From the NCBI GenBank assembly GCA_916720335.1, contig CAKAQU010000015.1, positions 1 to 20,093 of the forward strand: a stretch of DNA of 20,093 bases, written 5' to 3'. A program made the translations under genes and the position numbers. Below, one piece after another: positions 7,209-13,418 of this stretch. The stretch is from an uncultured Moraxella sp. (GTDB lineage: Bacteria; Pseudomonadota; Gammaproteobacteria; Pseudomonadales; Moraxellaceae). Below the pieces are notes generated by a model, which was not told the DNA's origin, did no database searches, and worked only from the letters and a program-made list of their open reading frames with translations. The first letter of the stretch is position 1. Every line of letters begins with the position of its first letter.

Positions 7209-7274
7209 CAACCGTTTCACCACCCAAGCCAATCAAAGTGAATATTAAACCAATCAATTAATATAGGAATGTTT

Positions 7275-8438
7275 ATGAGTTATTTATCTGCAACTTATCA
7301 TCGCCAACCGATTACCTTTACCAAAGGCAGAGGTTCGTATTTATACACCGCTGACGGTACCGCATATTTAGACGCTTTAACAGGCATTGCAGTTTGTGGT
7401 TTAGGGCATTGTTACCCACCAATCACTGATGCAATTGCCGAGCAGGCGGGGACTTTGATTCATACCAGCAATTTATTTGGTATTGATTGGCAGGAAAAAG
7501 CAGGCCAAATACTGTGTCAAGCGGCAAATATGAAAGAGGTGTTTTTTGCCAATTCTGGAGCTGAAGCCAACGAATGCGCGTTAAAACTTGCCAGACTGTA
7601 TGCTTATAAAAAAGGACTGACCCGCCCCAAAGTGGTGGTAATGGAACACGCGTTTCATGGGCGGACACTGCTGACGGTAACGGCAACCGCCAATCCCAAA
7701 GCTCGCGAAGGATTTTTTACGTTGGATGAGGATTTTATTCGGATACCGTTTGGCGACGCTTCCAAAGTGGCGGATTTATCCGATGACCCCAATATTTGTG
7801 CGGTATTTCTTGAGCCAATTCAGGGCGAAGGCGGACTGTATACGCCCGATGATGATTATTTGCAAAAAATCGCTCAAATTTGCCAAAAAAACGATTGGCT
7901 TTTGATGTTGGATGAGGTGCAAACAGGCAATGGACGCACGGGCAAATATTTTGCTTATCAGTACAGTGATATTGTGCCAGACGTTTTAACCACCGCTAAG
8001 GGGCTGGGTAACGGCTTTCCAGTGGGGGCGTGTATGATGAATAATAAAGCGGCAGGTTTGTTTAAAGCGGGTTCTCACGGCTCAACTTTTGGCGGTACTC
8101 CCTTGGCGTGTCGGGTGGTTTGCTCGGTTTATGAGCATTTAACACACGATGTTATGCAAAACGCACTTACTCAAAGCCAAAAAATTCGCCACGTAGTCCA
8201 ACATCGATTTGCTGATAAAGTCGAAATTCGTGGGCGTGGCATGATGATTGGTTTTGCCATGCCGTCTGATGTTGATTGCGGTCAAATTGTGGCGATGGCT
8301 CGCGATGAATTTTATTTGATTGTGAATGTAACAGGCGGTAACGTAATACGATTATTGCCAGCTTTAAATATCAGTGAAGCGGATACGTGCAGTTTGATTG
8401 AAAAATTATTGGCGTTGCTGGATAAAATTTTGCCATAG
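7275..8438 (+). CDS. argD: Acetylornithine aminotransferase (class III, PLP)
   Basis: A 387-residue cytosolic aminotransferase. It converts N-acetylglutamate semialdehyde to N-acetylornithine in arginine synthesis, and many ArgD enzymes also act on succinyldiaminopimelate semialdehyde for lysine. Visible landmarks are NSGAEANE (93-100), HAFHGR (125-130), EPIQGEGG (180-187), the PLP aspartate in MLDEVQTGNGRTG (Asp213) and the Schiff-base lysine in TTAKGLGNGFPVGA (Lys242). Length is normal. The frame has two in-frame ATGs, 7269 and 7275. AGGA at 7265-7268 abuts the first and is six bases from the second, so 7275 is chosen. No clear terminator follows, so transcripts could continue toward the CRISPR leader. 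A 4-aminobutyrate or succinylornithine aminotransferase cannot be fully excluded, but the short length favours ArgD. Confidence 0.9.
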   Translation: MSYLSATYHRQPITFTKGRGSYLYTADGTAYLDALTGIAVCGLGHCYPPITDAIAEQAGTLIHTSNLFGIDWQEKAGQILCQAANMKEVFFANSGAEANECALKLARLYAYKKGLTRPKVVVMEHAFHGRTLLTVTATANPKAREGFFTLDEDFIRIPFGDASKVADLSDDPNICAVFLEPIQGEGGLYTPDDDYLQKIAQICQKNDWLLMLDEVQTGNGRTGKYFAYQYSDIVPDVLTTAKGLGNGFPVGACMMNNKAAGLFKAGSHGSTFGGTPLACRVVCSVYEHLTHDVMQNALTQSQKIRHVVQHRFADKVEIRGRGMMIGFAMPSDVDCGQIVAMARDEFYLIVNVTGGNVIRLLPALNISEADTCSLIEKLLALLDKILP

Positions 8439-8501
8439 ATAAAACGTTTAATAAAACCATATAAATCATAGAGATTGCTGTATTTTGGTTAGGTTTATAA
8501 A

Positions 8502-8530
8502 TTGACAAAACCGTTTATTGTAACTATAAT
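8502..8530 (+). promoter_or_regulatory. Perfect-consensus sigma-70 promoter in the CRISPR leader
   Basis: TTGACA (8502-8507), exactly 17 bp, then TATAAT (8525-8530) is an ideal promoter. No protein gene follows on this strand before the CRISPR array 208 bases on. It most likely drives the precursor CRISPR RNA, or an unannotated small RNA encoded between 8537 and the first repeat. Confidence 0.8.
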
Positions 8531-8737
8531 CTTGGGCTTAATTGGCAGACTATTTTTGTGGACTGTTTCAAGCCGACTTGATAAAAGCGGTTTTATTATT
8601 GACGTTTTGGACGGTTAAATGTGTGGAATTTTGGTCAAAAAATTGATTAAAATTTCAACAACTTTTTAGTGAAAAATTATACCCAAAAAATGATTGAGTA
8701 ACTAATTGATTTTATTTAAGAATTTAAATCAACCGCT
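8531..8737 (+). promoter_or_regulatory. CRISPR leader with IHF-like site
   Basis: This AT-rich, gene-free stretch lies between the consensus promoter and the first repeat. The terminal repeat at the other end is the degenerate one, which sets the leader on this side. On the minus strand 8711-8699 matches the IHF consensus WATCAANNNNTTR at every position (AATCAATTAGTTA), ending 26 bases before the first repeat. TTGATTT and AAATCAA flank the last 27 bases as an inverted repeat (8706-8732). In I-E and I-F systems IHF bends the leader for spacer integration; use here is inference. Confidence 0.6.
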
Positions 8738-9045
8738 GTCTGAAACACTCCCCAATTTTTAGGGGATTAAGACCGATGCCACTTCTGATCAGTTGACCTT
8801 TTGTGGTCTGAAACACTCCCCAATTTTTAGGGGATTAAGACCTTCGAACATTTCGTGTTTTTCCTTTCCAGTAATGTCTGAAACACTCCCCAATTTTTAG
8901 GGGATTAAGACATTACTTCATATGCTGCTTGCCCCTCATTGTCGTCTGAAACACTCCCCAATTTTTAGGGGATTAAGACCGTGAATGTTACTTCTTTTAT
9001 TTCACTGGTCTCATGTCTGAAACACTCCCCAATTTTTAGGGGATT
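8738..9045 (+). CRISPR. CRISPR array: five 36-bp repeats, four spacers, no cas genes in the window
   Basis: Four identical 36-bp repeats lie at 8738-8773, 8806-8841, 8876-8911 and 8944-8979. The fifth, at 9015, matches for 31 bases to 9045 and then diverges (AAGAC becomes GCGTT), marking the leader-distal end. Spacers are 8774-8805 (32), 8842-8875 (34), 8912-8943 (32) and 8980-9014 (35), all different. The repeat starts GTCTGAAACA and ends GATTAAGAC; TCCCC (12-16) pairs with GGGGA (25-29) around an AT loop, leaving an 8-base tail ATTAAGAC after the G run. The outer four bases GTCT/AGAC are also complementary. Stem position and tail resemble type III-A and VI-A repeats; the TCTAC/GTAGA stem of type V-A (Cas12a) is absent. 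Uneven spacer length leans toward type III. No Cas protein is encoded in the window, so effector and type remain unproven. Confidence 0.95.
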
Positions 9046-9077
9046 GCGTTATTAGCTAAAAAAATAATCAAGGCAAT

Positions 9078-9116
9078 AAAAAACCTAAATTTACTTTAGT
9101 AAATTTAGGTTTTTTT
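9078..9116. terminator. Bidirectional terminator between the CRISPR array and ilvA
   Basis: CCTAAATTTACT (9084-9095) and AGTAAATTTAGG (9098-9109) form a perfect 12-bp stem with a 2-base centre, flanked by A6 on the left and T7 on the right. It can end the array transcript on the plus strand and the ilvA transcript on the minus strand, whose stop is 20 bases away. Confidence 0.9.
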
Positions 9117-9136
9117 AAGGTTGATGGATATTGGAT

Positions 9137-10678
9137 TTATTTTAAAAACAGCTGATAACCAACATTATCCGTAAGATTTTCGCATTGATAGCCAATTTCA
9201 GTCAGAGCATCAATAATCTTACGCGATGTACCTTCAGAGGCTTGCAATCCTACCAAAATACGACCTTCTGCCGCACCATGATTTCGGTAGTGAAATAAAG
9301 TGATGTTAAAATCTGTACCTAATTTTTCCAAAAAATTTAATAAAGCGCTGGGGCGTTCAGGAAACATAACCCGAAATAAATGCTCATCCTTGACCATCGC
9401 ATGACCGCCGATAAGATAGCGAACATGTGTTTTAGCAGCTTCATCATCGGTTAAATCAAAAGCGGTTAAGCCTTTTTTGTCCAAAATTTCTTGAATGATT
9501 TGTCGCTCTTTTTGTCCTTCTTTTAGAGCAATGCCAACAAAAACATGAGCAATTTTGGGATTGTTTGCGTCCAAGCGATAATTAAATTCAGTAATATTGC
9601 GACCTTCTAAAGTACGGCAAAATTCCAAAAACGCCCCTGTTTTTTCGGGCAAACGTACCGCAAAAATCGCTTCTTTTTGCTCGCCAATTTCGGTACGCTC
9701 TGCAACATACCGTAAACGGTCAAAATTCATATTTGCCCCCGAAATGATGGCGGCGCAATTTTTGTGCTGTAGCTGATTTTGTTGAATGTATTTTTTCATT
9801 CCAGCAACCGCCAAAGCCCCAGCTGGTTCAACCACACTGCGATTTTCTTCAAAAATATCTTTGATGGCGGCACAAATTTCATCATTGGTGCATGTTACCA
9901 CATCAGGGTCAATGACGGTGCCGCTGCCATCGGATTTTGGTAATTGGGCAATATGAAACGGCAGTTCGCCAATTTCTGCAACAGCAACCCCATCGGCAAA
10001 TAAAGAAACCTGAGGCAGTTTTACTCGTTGTTTGGCGGTAAGTGCTGCCTTTAAGCAAGCAGCTCCAGCAGGCTCAACGGCAATTACTTTAATATGGGGC
10101 GCAACCTCCCCCAAAAAAGCCGCCACCCCCGCAACCAAACCGCCGCCACCCACGGCAACAAATACATAATCAAGCTCTCGCCATTGTTGAGTAAGCTCCA
10201 GCCCAATTGTGCCTTGACCTGCAATGACCAGCTCATCGTCATAAGGGGCAATGTAGGTAAAATCATCTTCTTGGGCTTTTTGCATGGCAAAACGGTTGGC
10301 TTCATCAAAACTATCGCCATGCAAATAAACATTGCCACCTAAGGCTTGCACAGCTTTGATTTTAATCTCTGGAGTGGTGGTTGGCATAACAATTAGGTTA
10401 TTTAATTGCAACCGATTTGCTGAATAAGCAACGCCTTGGGCGTGATTGCCAGCAGAAGCGCAAATAATGCCTTTTTGTTTTTTATCATTGGGCAATTGGC
10501 TAATTTTATTATAAGCCCCACGCAATTTAAAGGAAAAAACAGGCTGTAAATCTTCTCGTTTTAGGCGAATTTGATTATCAAAACGTTTGGATAATTTGGG
10601 GGCATTTTCTAAAGGTGTTTGAATGGCAACATCATAAACGGTTGCTTGCAAAATAGCACGAACCCAAGAAGAGAGCAT
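9137..10678 (-). CDS. ilvA: Threonine ammonia-lyase, biosynthetic (two C-terminal regulatory domains)
   Basis: A 513-residue PLP enzyme that deaminates threonine to 2-oxobutyrate, the first committed step of isoleucine synthesis. The PLP lysine is Lys51 in KREDLQPVFSFKLRGAYNK. SAGNHAQGVA and the glycine loop VAVGGGGLVAGVA complete the catalytic fold (about 1-320). The C-terminal part holds two ACT-like regulatory domains, one beginning near EAIFAVRLPEKTGAFLEF and the second near HLFRVMFPERPSALLNFLEKLG. This is the arrangement of the isoleucine-inhibited IlvA, and the length of about 510 excludes the short catabolic TdcB. The ATG at 10678 has AAGGA eight bases upstream. A perfect palindrome lies 26-53 bases before the start and may be an operator; no leader-peptide attenuator was seen. 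Confidence 0.96.
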   Translation of the reverse strand: MLSSWVRAILQATVYDVAIQTPLENAPKLSKRFDNQIRLKREDLQPVFSFKLRGAYNKISQLPNDKKQKGIICASAGNHAQGVAYSANRLQLNNLIVMPTTTPEIKIKAVQALGGNVYLHGDSFDEANRFAMQKAQEDDFTYIAPYDDELVIAGQGTIGLELTQQWRELDYVFVAVGGGGLVAGVAAFLGEVAPHIKVIAVEPAGAACLKAALTAKQRVKLPQVSLFADGVAVAEIGELPFHIAQLPKSDGSGTVIDPDVVTCTNDEICAAIKDIFEENRSVVEPAGALAVAGMKKYIQQNQLQHKNCAAIISGANMNFDRLRYVAERTEIGEQKEAIFAVRLPEKTGAFLEFCRTLEGRNITEFNYRLDANNPKIAHVFVGIALKEGQKERQIIQEILDKKGLTAFDLTDDEAAKTHVRYLIGGHAMVKDEHLFRVMFPERPSALLNFLEKLGTDFNITLFHYRNHGAAEGRILVGLQASEGTSRKIIDALTEIGYQCENLTDNVGYQLFLK

Positions 10679-10703
10679 CGATGATTCCTTTTTTGGTTAA
10701 TAA

Positions 10704-10731
10704 ATTGATTTTATTTGATGATAAAATCAAT
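10704..10731. promoter_or_regulatory. 28-bp perfect palindrome before ilvA (candidate operator)
   Basis: ATTGATTTTAT (10704-10714), a 6-bp centre and ATAAAATCAAT (10721-10731) make an 11-6-11 perfect inverted repeat upstream of the ilvA start. It is too AT-rich to be a strong terminator, so a protein-binding site is more likely. Part of the sequence recurs at the end of the CRISPR leader. Confidence 0.45.
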
Positions 10732-11180
10732 CGTTGCATGTGGTTTGATAAGTTCTATAAGCTTTTTTGATGAGTTTAAAATGTTTGTTCTTTTCATCTC
10801 AAACATAAATAAAATGGGTAACGGTTTCAGCGTATTGATTGCGTTTTCTGATTTGTTCATTTTGACAGTTACAACTTACAAAAAAGAGATTATCAGGATA
10901 CAAACAATCCATTGATTTTCTAATTGATTGTTTGATTCGTAAATGTAGTTAAATTCAGAGGGTGAATCTTCACCAATCAAAATGTCATACACAAGCCCAC
11001 TACCATCATTGTAAGCTCACTTTAGGCGTGTGTTTTAAAACTTTGCCAGTCGCCCAATTTTAATGGGCTTTTTGCCGTTATAGACTTTGGCAGGATATGA
11101 GCTAAATCATATCCAGCAACAGTTTTTCTATATGATAAAGGCATGATAAACATCAAAACCAAGGCGGTTAAATATTTCAT
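10727..11180 (-). pseudogene. Decayed gene for a small secreted protein (two frameshifts, one stop)
   Basis: The 547-bp space between ilvA and yebC has no intact long gene, but the minus strand carries linked coding-like pieces. Piece 1, from ATG 11180 to a stop at 11022, encodes 52 residues starting MKYLTALVLMFIMPLS, a signal-peptide-like segment, and has AGGA eight bases upstream. Piece 2, in another frame, is open from 11016 to 10876 (YNDGSGLVYDILIGEDSPSE...). Piece 3, in the third frame, is open from about 10912 to 10799 (CLYPDNLFFVSCNCQNEQ...). After one TGA it continues to 10727 (DEKNKHFKLIKKAYRTYQ...). Joined, they would give a polar protein of about 150 residues behind a signal peptide. 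I do not recognise the family. Piece 1 could instead be a real 52-residue secreted peptide. It follows yebC by 45 bases, with TATAAT (minus strand, 11205-11200) just upstream. Confidence 0.45.
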
Positions 11181-11225
11181 GAACTTTATCCTAAAGGCAA
11201 TTATATAACTGGCTACGCCTTTTTA

Positions 11226-11975
11226 TTAAGCGTCTAATTGCGCTAAAATTTCATCACTGATATTAACATTGGTGTAAACTTCTTGAACATCGTCTAAATC
11301 TTCAAGCATGTCAATCATTTTTAGCACTTTTTGGGCGTCTTCTAAATTATCAATATCAGCCGAAGTAGAAGCAGACATGGTAACTTCAGCACTATCAGAA
11401 ATCAATTTGGCGTTATCTAAGGCATCTTTAACCTTACCAAAGTCGTTAGGGTCGGTAATCACTAGCAAACTTTCGCCATCGTTTTCAATATCCAAAGCGC
11501 CAGCATCCAAAGCCACTTCCATTACTTTATCTTCTAGGCTAACGTCTTCAAATACAATTTCACCACGTTTGGTAAATAAATAAGACACCGAACCTGAAGT
11601 GCCTAAATTTCCGCCATTTTTACTAAATGCATGACGTACTTCGCCAACGGTACGGTTTACATTGTCAGTCATGGTTTCAACCAATACCGCAACCCCACCA
11701 ATGCCATAGCCTTCATAGGTGATTTCTTCCATATTGTCGTTATCACCGCCACCAGCACCACGCTCAATGGCACGTTTAATCACGTCTTTGGTCATATTAG
11801 CGGCATTGGCTTTTTCTAAGACGGCACGCAAACGCGGGTTGTTGTTGGGGTCAGCATCGCCGGATTTGGCAGCAGAAACGATTTCACGGATAATTTTGGT
11901 AAAAATTTTACCCTTTGCTGCGTCTTGTTTTGCTTTGCGATGTTTGATATTTGCCCACTTACTATGACCTGCCAT
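11226..11975 (-). CDS. yebC: YebC/PmpR-family protein (transcriptional regulator / TACO1-like translation factor)
   Basis: A 249-residue protein starting MAGHSKWANIKHRKAKQDAAKGKIFTK, the invariant N-terminus of the family. It contains the central ERGAGGGDNDNMEEITYEGYGIGGVAVLVETMTDNVNRTVGEVRHAFSKNGGNLGTSGSVSYLF region seen in essentially all members. Some members bind DNA as regulators (PmpR in Pseudomonas); others relieve ribosome stalling at proline stretches, so the role here is not fixed by sequence. The frame extends upstream to 12026, but those 17 hydrophobic residues are not part of the family; ATG 11975 has AGGTG seven bases upstream and is chosen. In many proteobacteria yebC precedes ruvC; here the next gene downstream is the decayed secreted-protein locus. 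Confidence 0.95.
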   Translation of the reverse strand: MAGHSKWANIKHRKAKQDAAKGKIFTKIIREIVSAAKSGDADPNNNPRLRAVLEKANAANMTKDVIKRAIERGAGGGDNDNMEEITYEGYGIGGVAVLVETMTDNVNRTVGEVRHAFSKNGGNLGTSGSVSYLFTKRGEIVFEDVSLEDKVMEVALDAGALDIENDGESLLVITDPNDFGKVKDALDNAKLISDSAEVTMSASTSADIDNLEDAQKVLKMIDMLEDLDDVQEVYTNVNISDEILAQLDA

Positions 11976-12167
11976 AAACACACCTATAATTAATTTAATG
12001 ACAAAAATAAAAAAGTTAAAATACAATCAAAAGCGGTATTTTATCATAAGTTTAAAAAAATGTTGGAAAAAATTGGCAATCTAAAACGCTACAGTCAATG
12101 ACTTAATTTTTACAGTTTTTTGAGTTAGAATAGGAAATTTGATTTAAGACTAATTTGACGGTTTGCC

Positions 12168-12989
12168 ATGAAATCCAAAAAAAATCTCACGCTTGCCGAA
12201 CGCATTCATATTGTCATTGAAGGTACAGACACCCCAGCAGGTAAATTTTTTGATGTGCTTTTGTTGATTACGATTTTGTTGAGCGTTTTGGTAATTATGC
12301 TTGATAGTGTTCTGGTATGGCGATTGCGATTTAGAGAATTGTTTTTTTATGCAGAATGGTCGTTTACAATTTTATTTACCATAGAATATATTCTAAGATT
12401 GTATTCGGCACCAAATCGCAAAGGTTATGCATTTAGTTTTTTTGGGGCGGTAGATTTGTTGGCGCTTTTGCCTAGTTATTTAAGTTTGTTTATTGCTGGC
12501 ACAAAGTATTTATTAATTGTACGCATTTTACGCATTTTACGCATATTTCGTGTATTTCGTTTAAAATCTTATATGCAGCAGGCGGGATTTTTGGCAGCCG
12601 CTTTTAAAACCAGTCAGCATAAAATTACAGTGTTTTTTCTGTCCTTGCTCCTATTGGTTACTATTTTTGGTTCTATTTTATATGTGACTGAAGGCCCTGA
12701 AAATGGATTTACCAGCATTCCACGGTCTATTTATTGGGCAGTGGTAACTTTAACCACGGTTGGTTATGGCGATATTTCACCCAAAACTCCCATCGGGCAA
12801 ACCATTGCAAGTATGGTGATGATTACAGGTTACGCCATCATCGCTGTACCAACGGGTATTTTTACCGCTGAATTGACTCGCACTATGAGACCGCAATTAC
12901 ACCCTGTGGCTTGTCCAAACTGTGGTAAATTTGGTCATGCTTCAAGTGCTAAGTTTTGCGACCGCTGCGGGCATGAATTGCATGTTTGA
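12168..12989 (+). CDS. Voltage-gated K+ channel-type ion transporter with C-terminal zinc ribbon
   Basis: A 273-residue six-helix channel subunit of the inner membrane. S1 runs about 29-50, S2 58-80 and S3 88-109. S4 is arginine-rich (VRILRILRIFRVFRLK, about 118-133), the voltage sensor; S5 runs 153-174. The pore loop holds the potassium selectivity filter TTVGYGD (196-202), and S6 runs 211-235. After S6 the chain ends in a cytoplasmic CPNC...CDRC unit (Cys249, Cys252, Cys264, Cys267), a zinc-ribbon-like module in place of the RCK/TrkA-N domain many bacterial K+ channels carry. It would form tetramers. The ATG at 12168 lacks a strong ribosome-binding site. A hairpin terminator follows 17 bases after the stop. 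Ion choice is inferred from GYG. Confidence 0.88.
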   Translation: MKSKKNLTLAERIHIVIEGTDTPAGKFFDVLLLITILLSVLVIMLDSVLVWRLRFRELFFYAEWSFTILFTIEYILRLYSAPNRKGYAFSFFGAVDLLALLPSYLSLFIAGTKYLLIVRILRILRIFRVFRLKSYMQQAGFLAAAFKTSQHKITVFFLSLLLLVTIFGSILYVTEGPENGFTSIPRSIYWAVVTLTTVGYGDISPKTPIGQTIASMVMITGYAIIAVPTGIFTAELTRTMRPQLHPVACPNCGKFGHASSAKFCDRCGHELHV

Positions 12990-13005
12990 TGATAAATTTG
13001 GCAAT

Positions 13006-13041
13006 AAAAAACCGCTCAATCTTGCAATTAAGCGGTTTTTT
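13006..13041. terminator. Bidirectional terminator after the K+ channel gene
   Basis: AAAAAACCGCT (13006-13016) and AGCGGTTTTTT (13031-13041) form an 11-bp stem with a 14-base loop, with A and T runs at the ends. It serves the channel gene on the plus strand and the small lipoprotein gene on the minus strand, whose stop lies 12 bases to the right. Confidence 0.9.
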
Positions 13042-13053
13042 GCTAAGAAAGGA

Positions 13054-13266
13054 TTAGTTGCCCATAGCTTGAGCAGCTTCTTTTTTAGCGGCTTTTTCAG
13101 CTTTTTTAGCTTCACGTTTTTTGGCGTGTTCAGCTTTTTTAGCTTTTATGCTGCTTTTGAAGCGTTGGAAAGAAGACTCTTTGGTGCCATTGGCAGTCGT
13201 ATTAGAAGCACAAGCAGTTAATGCTAAGCTAGCAGCAACCAAAGCGGTGATAGCAAGTTTTTTCAT
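13054..13266 (-). CDS. Small Lys/Ala-rich lipoprotein, unknown function
   Basis: A 70-residue protein with a lipoprotein signal peptide MKKLAITALVAASLALTAC, lipobox LTAC, placing the lipidated cysteine at residue 19. The mature 52 residues begin ASNTTANGT and then become a strongly basic helix-forming stretch of Lys, Ala and Glu (FKSSIKAKKAEHAKKREAKKAEKAAKKEAAQ), probably one long amphipathic or coiled helix in the periplasm. No family was recognised; small lipoproteins that tether the envelope have this general build, but no C-terminal lysine for peptidoglycan linkage is present (it ends AMGN). AAGG lies upstream of ATG 13266. The gene is single, with a shared terminator downstream and TATAAT about 95 bases upstream. 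Confidence 0.72.
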   Translation of the reverse strand: MKKLAITALVAASLALTACASNTTANGTKESSFQRFKSSIKAKKAEHAKKREAKKAEKAAKKEAAQAMGN

Positions 13267-13361
13267 CTTGATAACCTTACCTTAAAATGAATAAAAATCA
13301 AATGTGTGTAAATACTAACATTGAAGTTAAAATTTTGCAATATGTAAGTTTTATTTACAGC

Positions 13362-13367
13362 ATTATA
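13362..13367 (-). promoter_or_regulatory. -10 element, small lipoprotein gene
   Basis: TATAAT on the minus strand about 95 bases before the start at 13266 is the only perfect -10 in this 152-bp space; its -35 is weak. A second possibility is TTGCAA-17-TAGTAT nearer the gene. Confidence 0.35.
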
Positions 13368-13418
13368 CAAAGCTAATTATTTGTAATAATTTGTGTTTTG
13401 GATACGTTTATCAGCAAA

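Noticed and set aside
7017..7232. Minus-strand open frame over yacG
   Set aside because: Shadow of yacG; the plus-strand reading has the complete zinc motif.
8558..8573. Possible anti-repeat (tracrRNA-like) in the CRISPR leader: TGTTTCA at 8564-8570 complements repeat bases 4-10, with a few more pairs around it
   Set aside because: Only seven contiguous pairs, about what chance gives in 200 bases against a 36-base repeat, and no terminator follows. Real tracrRNA anti-repeats pair over about 20 bases.
8619..8669. 16-codon open frame starting MCGILVKK in the CRISPR leader
   Set aside because: Very short, weak ribosome-binding site. The MCGI start recalls class II glutamine amidotransferases, but nothing else of the family follows.
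8738..9045. Assignment of the array to Cas12a (type V-A), known in Moraxella
   Set aside because: The repeat lacks the TCTAC...GTAGA stem and the GTAGAT end that define Cas12a repeats.
10715..10915. 66-codon plus-strand open frame upstream of ilvA
   Set aside because: Starts with TTG, no ribosome-binding site, and it is antisense to the better supported remnant on the minus strand.
12922..13221. Plus-strand open frame overlapping the channel end and the small lipoprotein
   Set aside because: Phe/Ser-rich antisense of the Lys/Ala repeats; it crosses a strong terminator.
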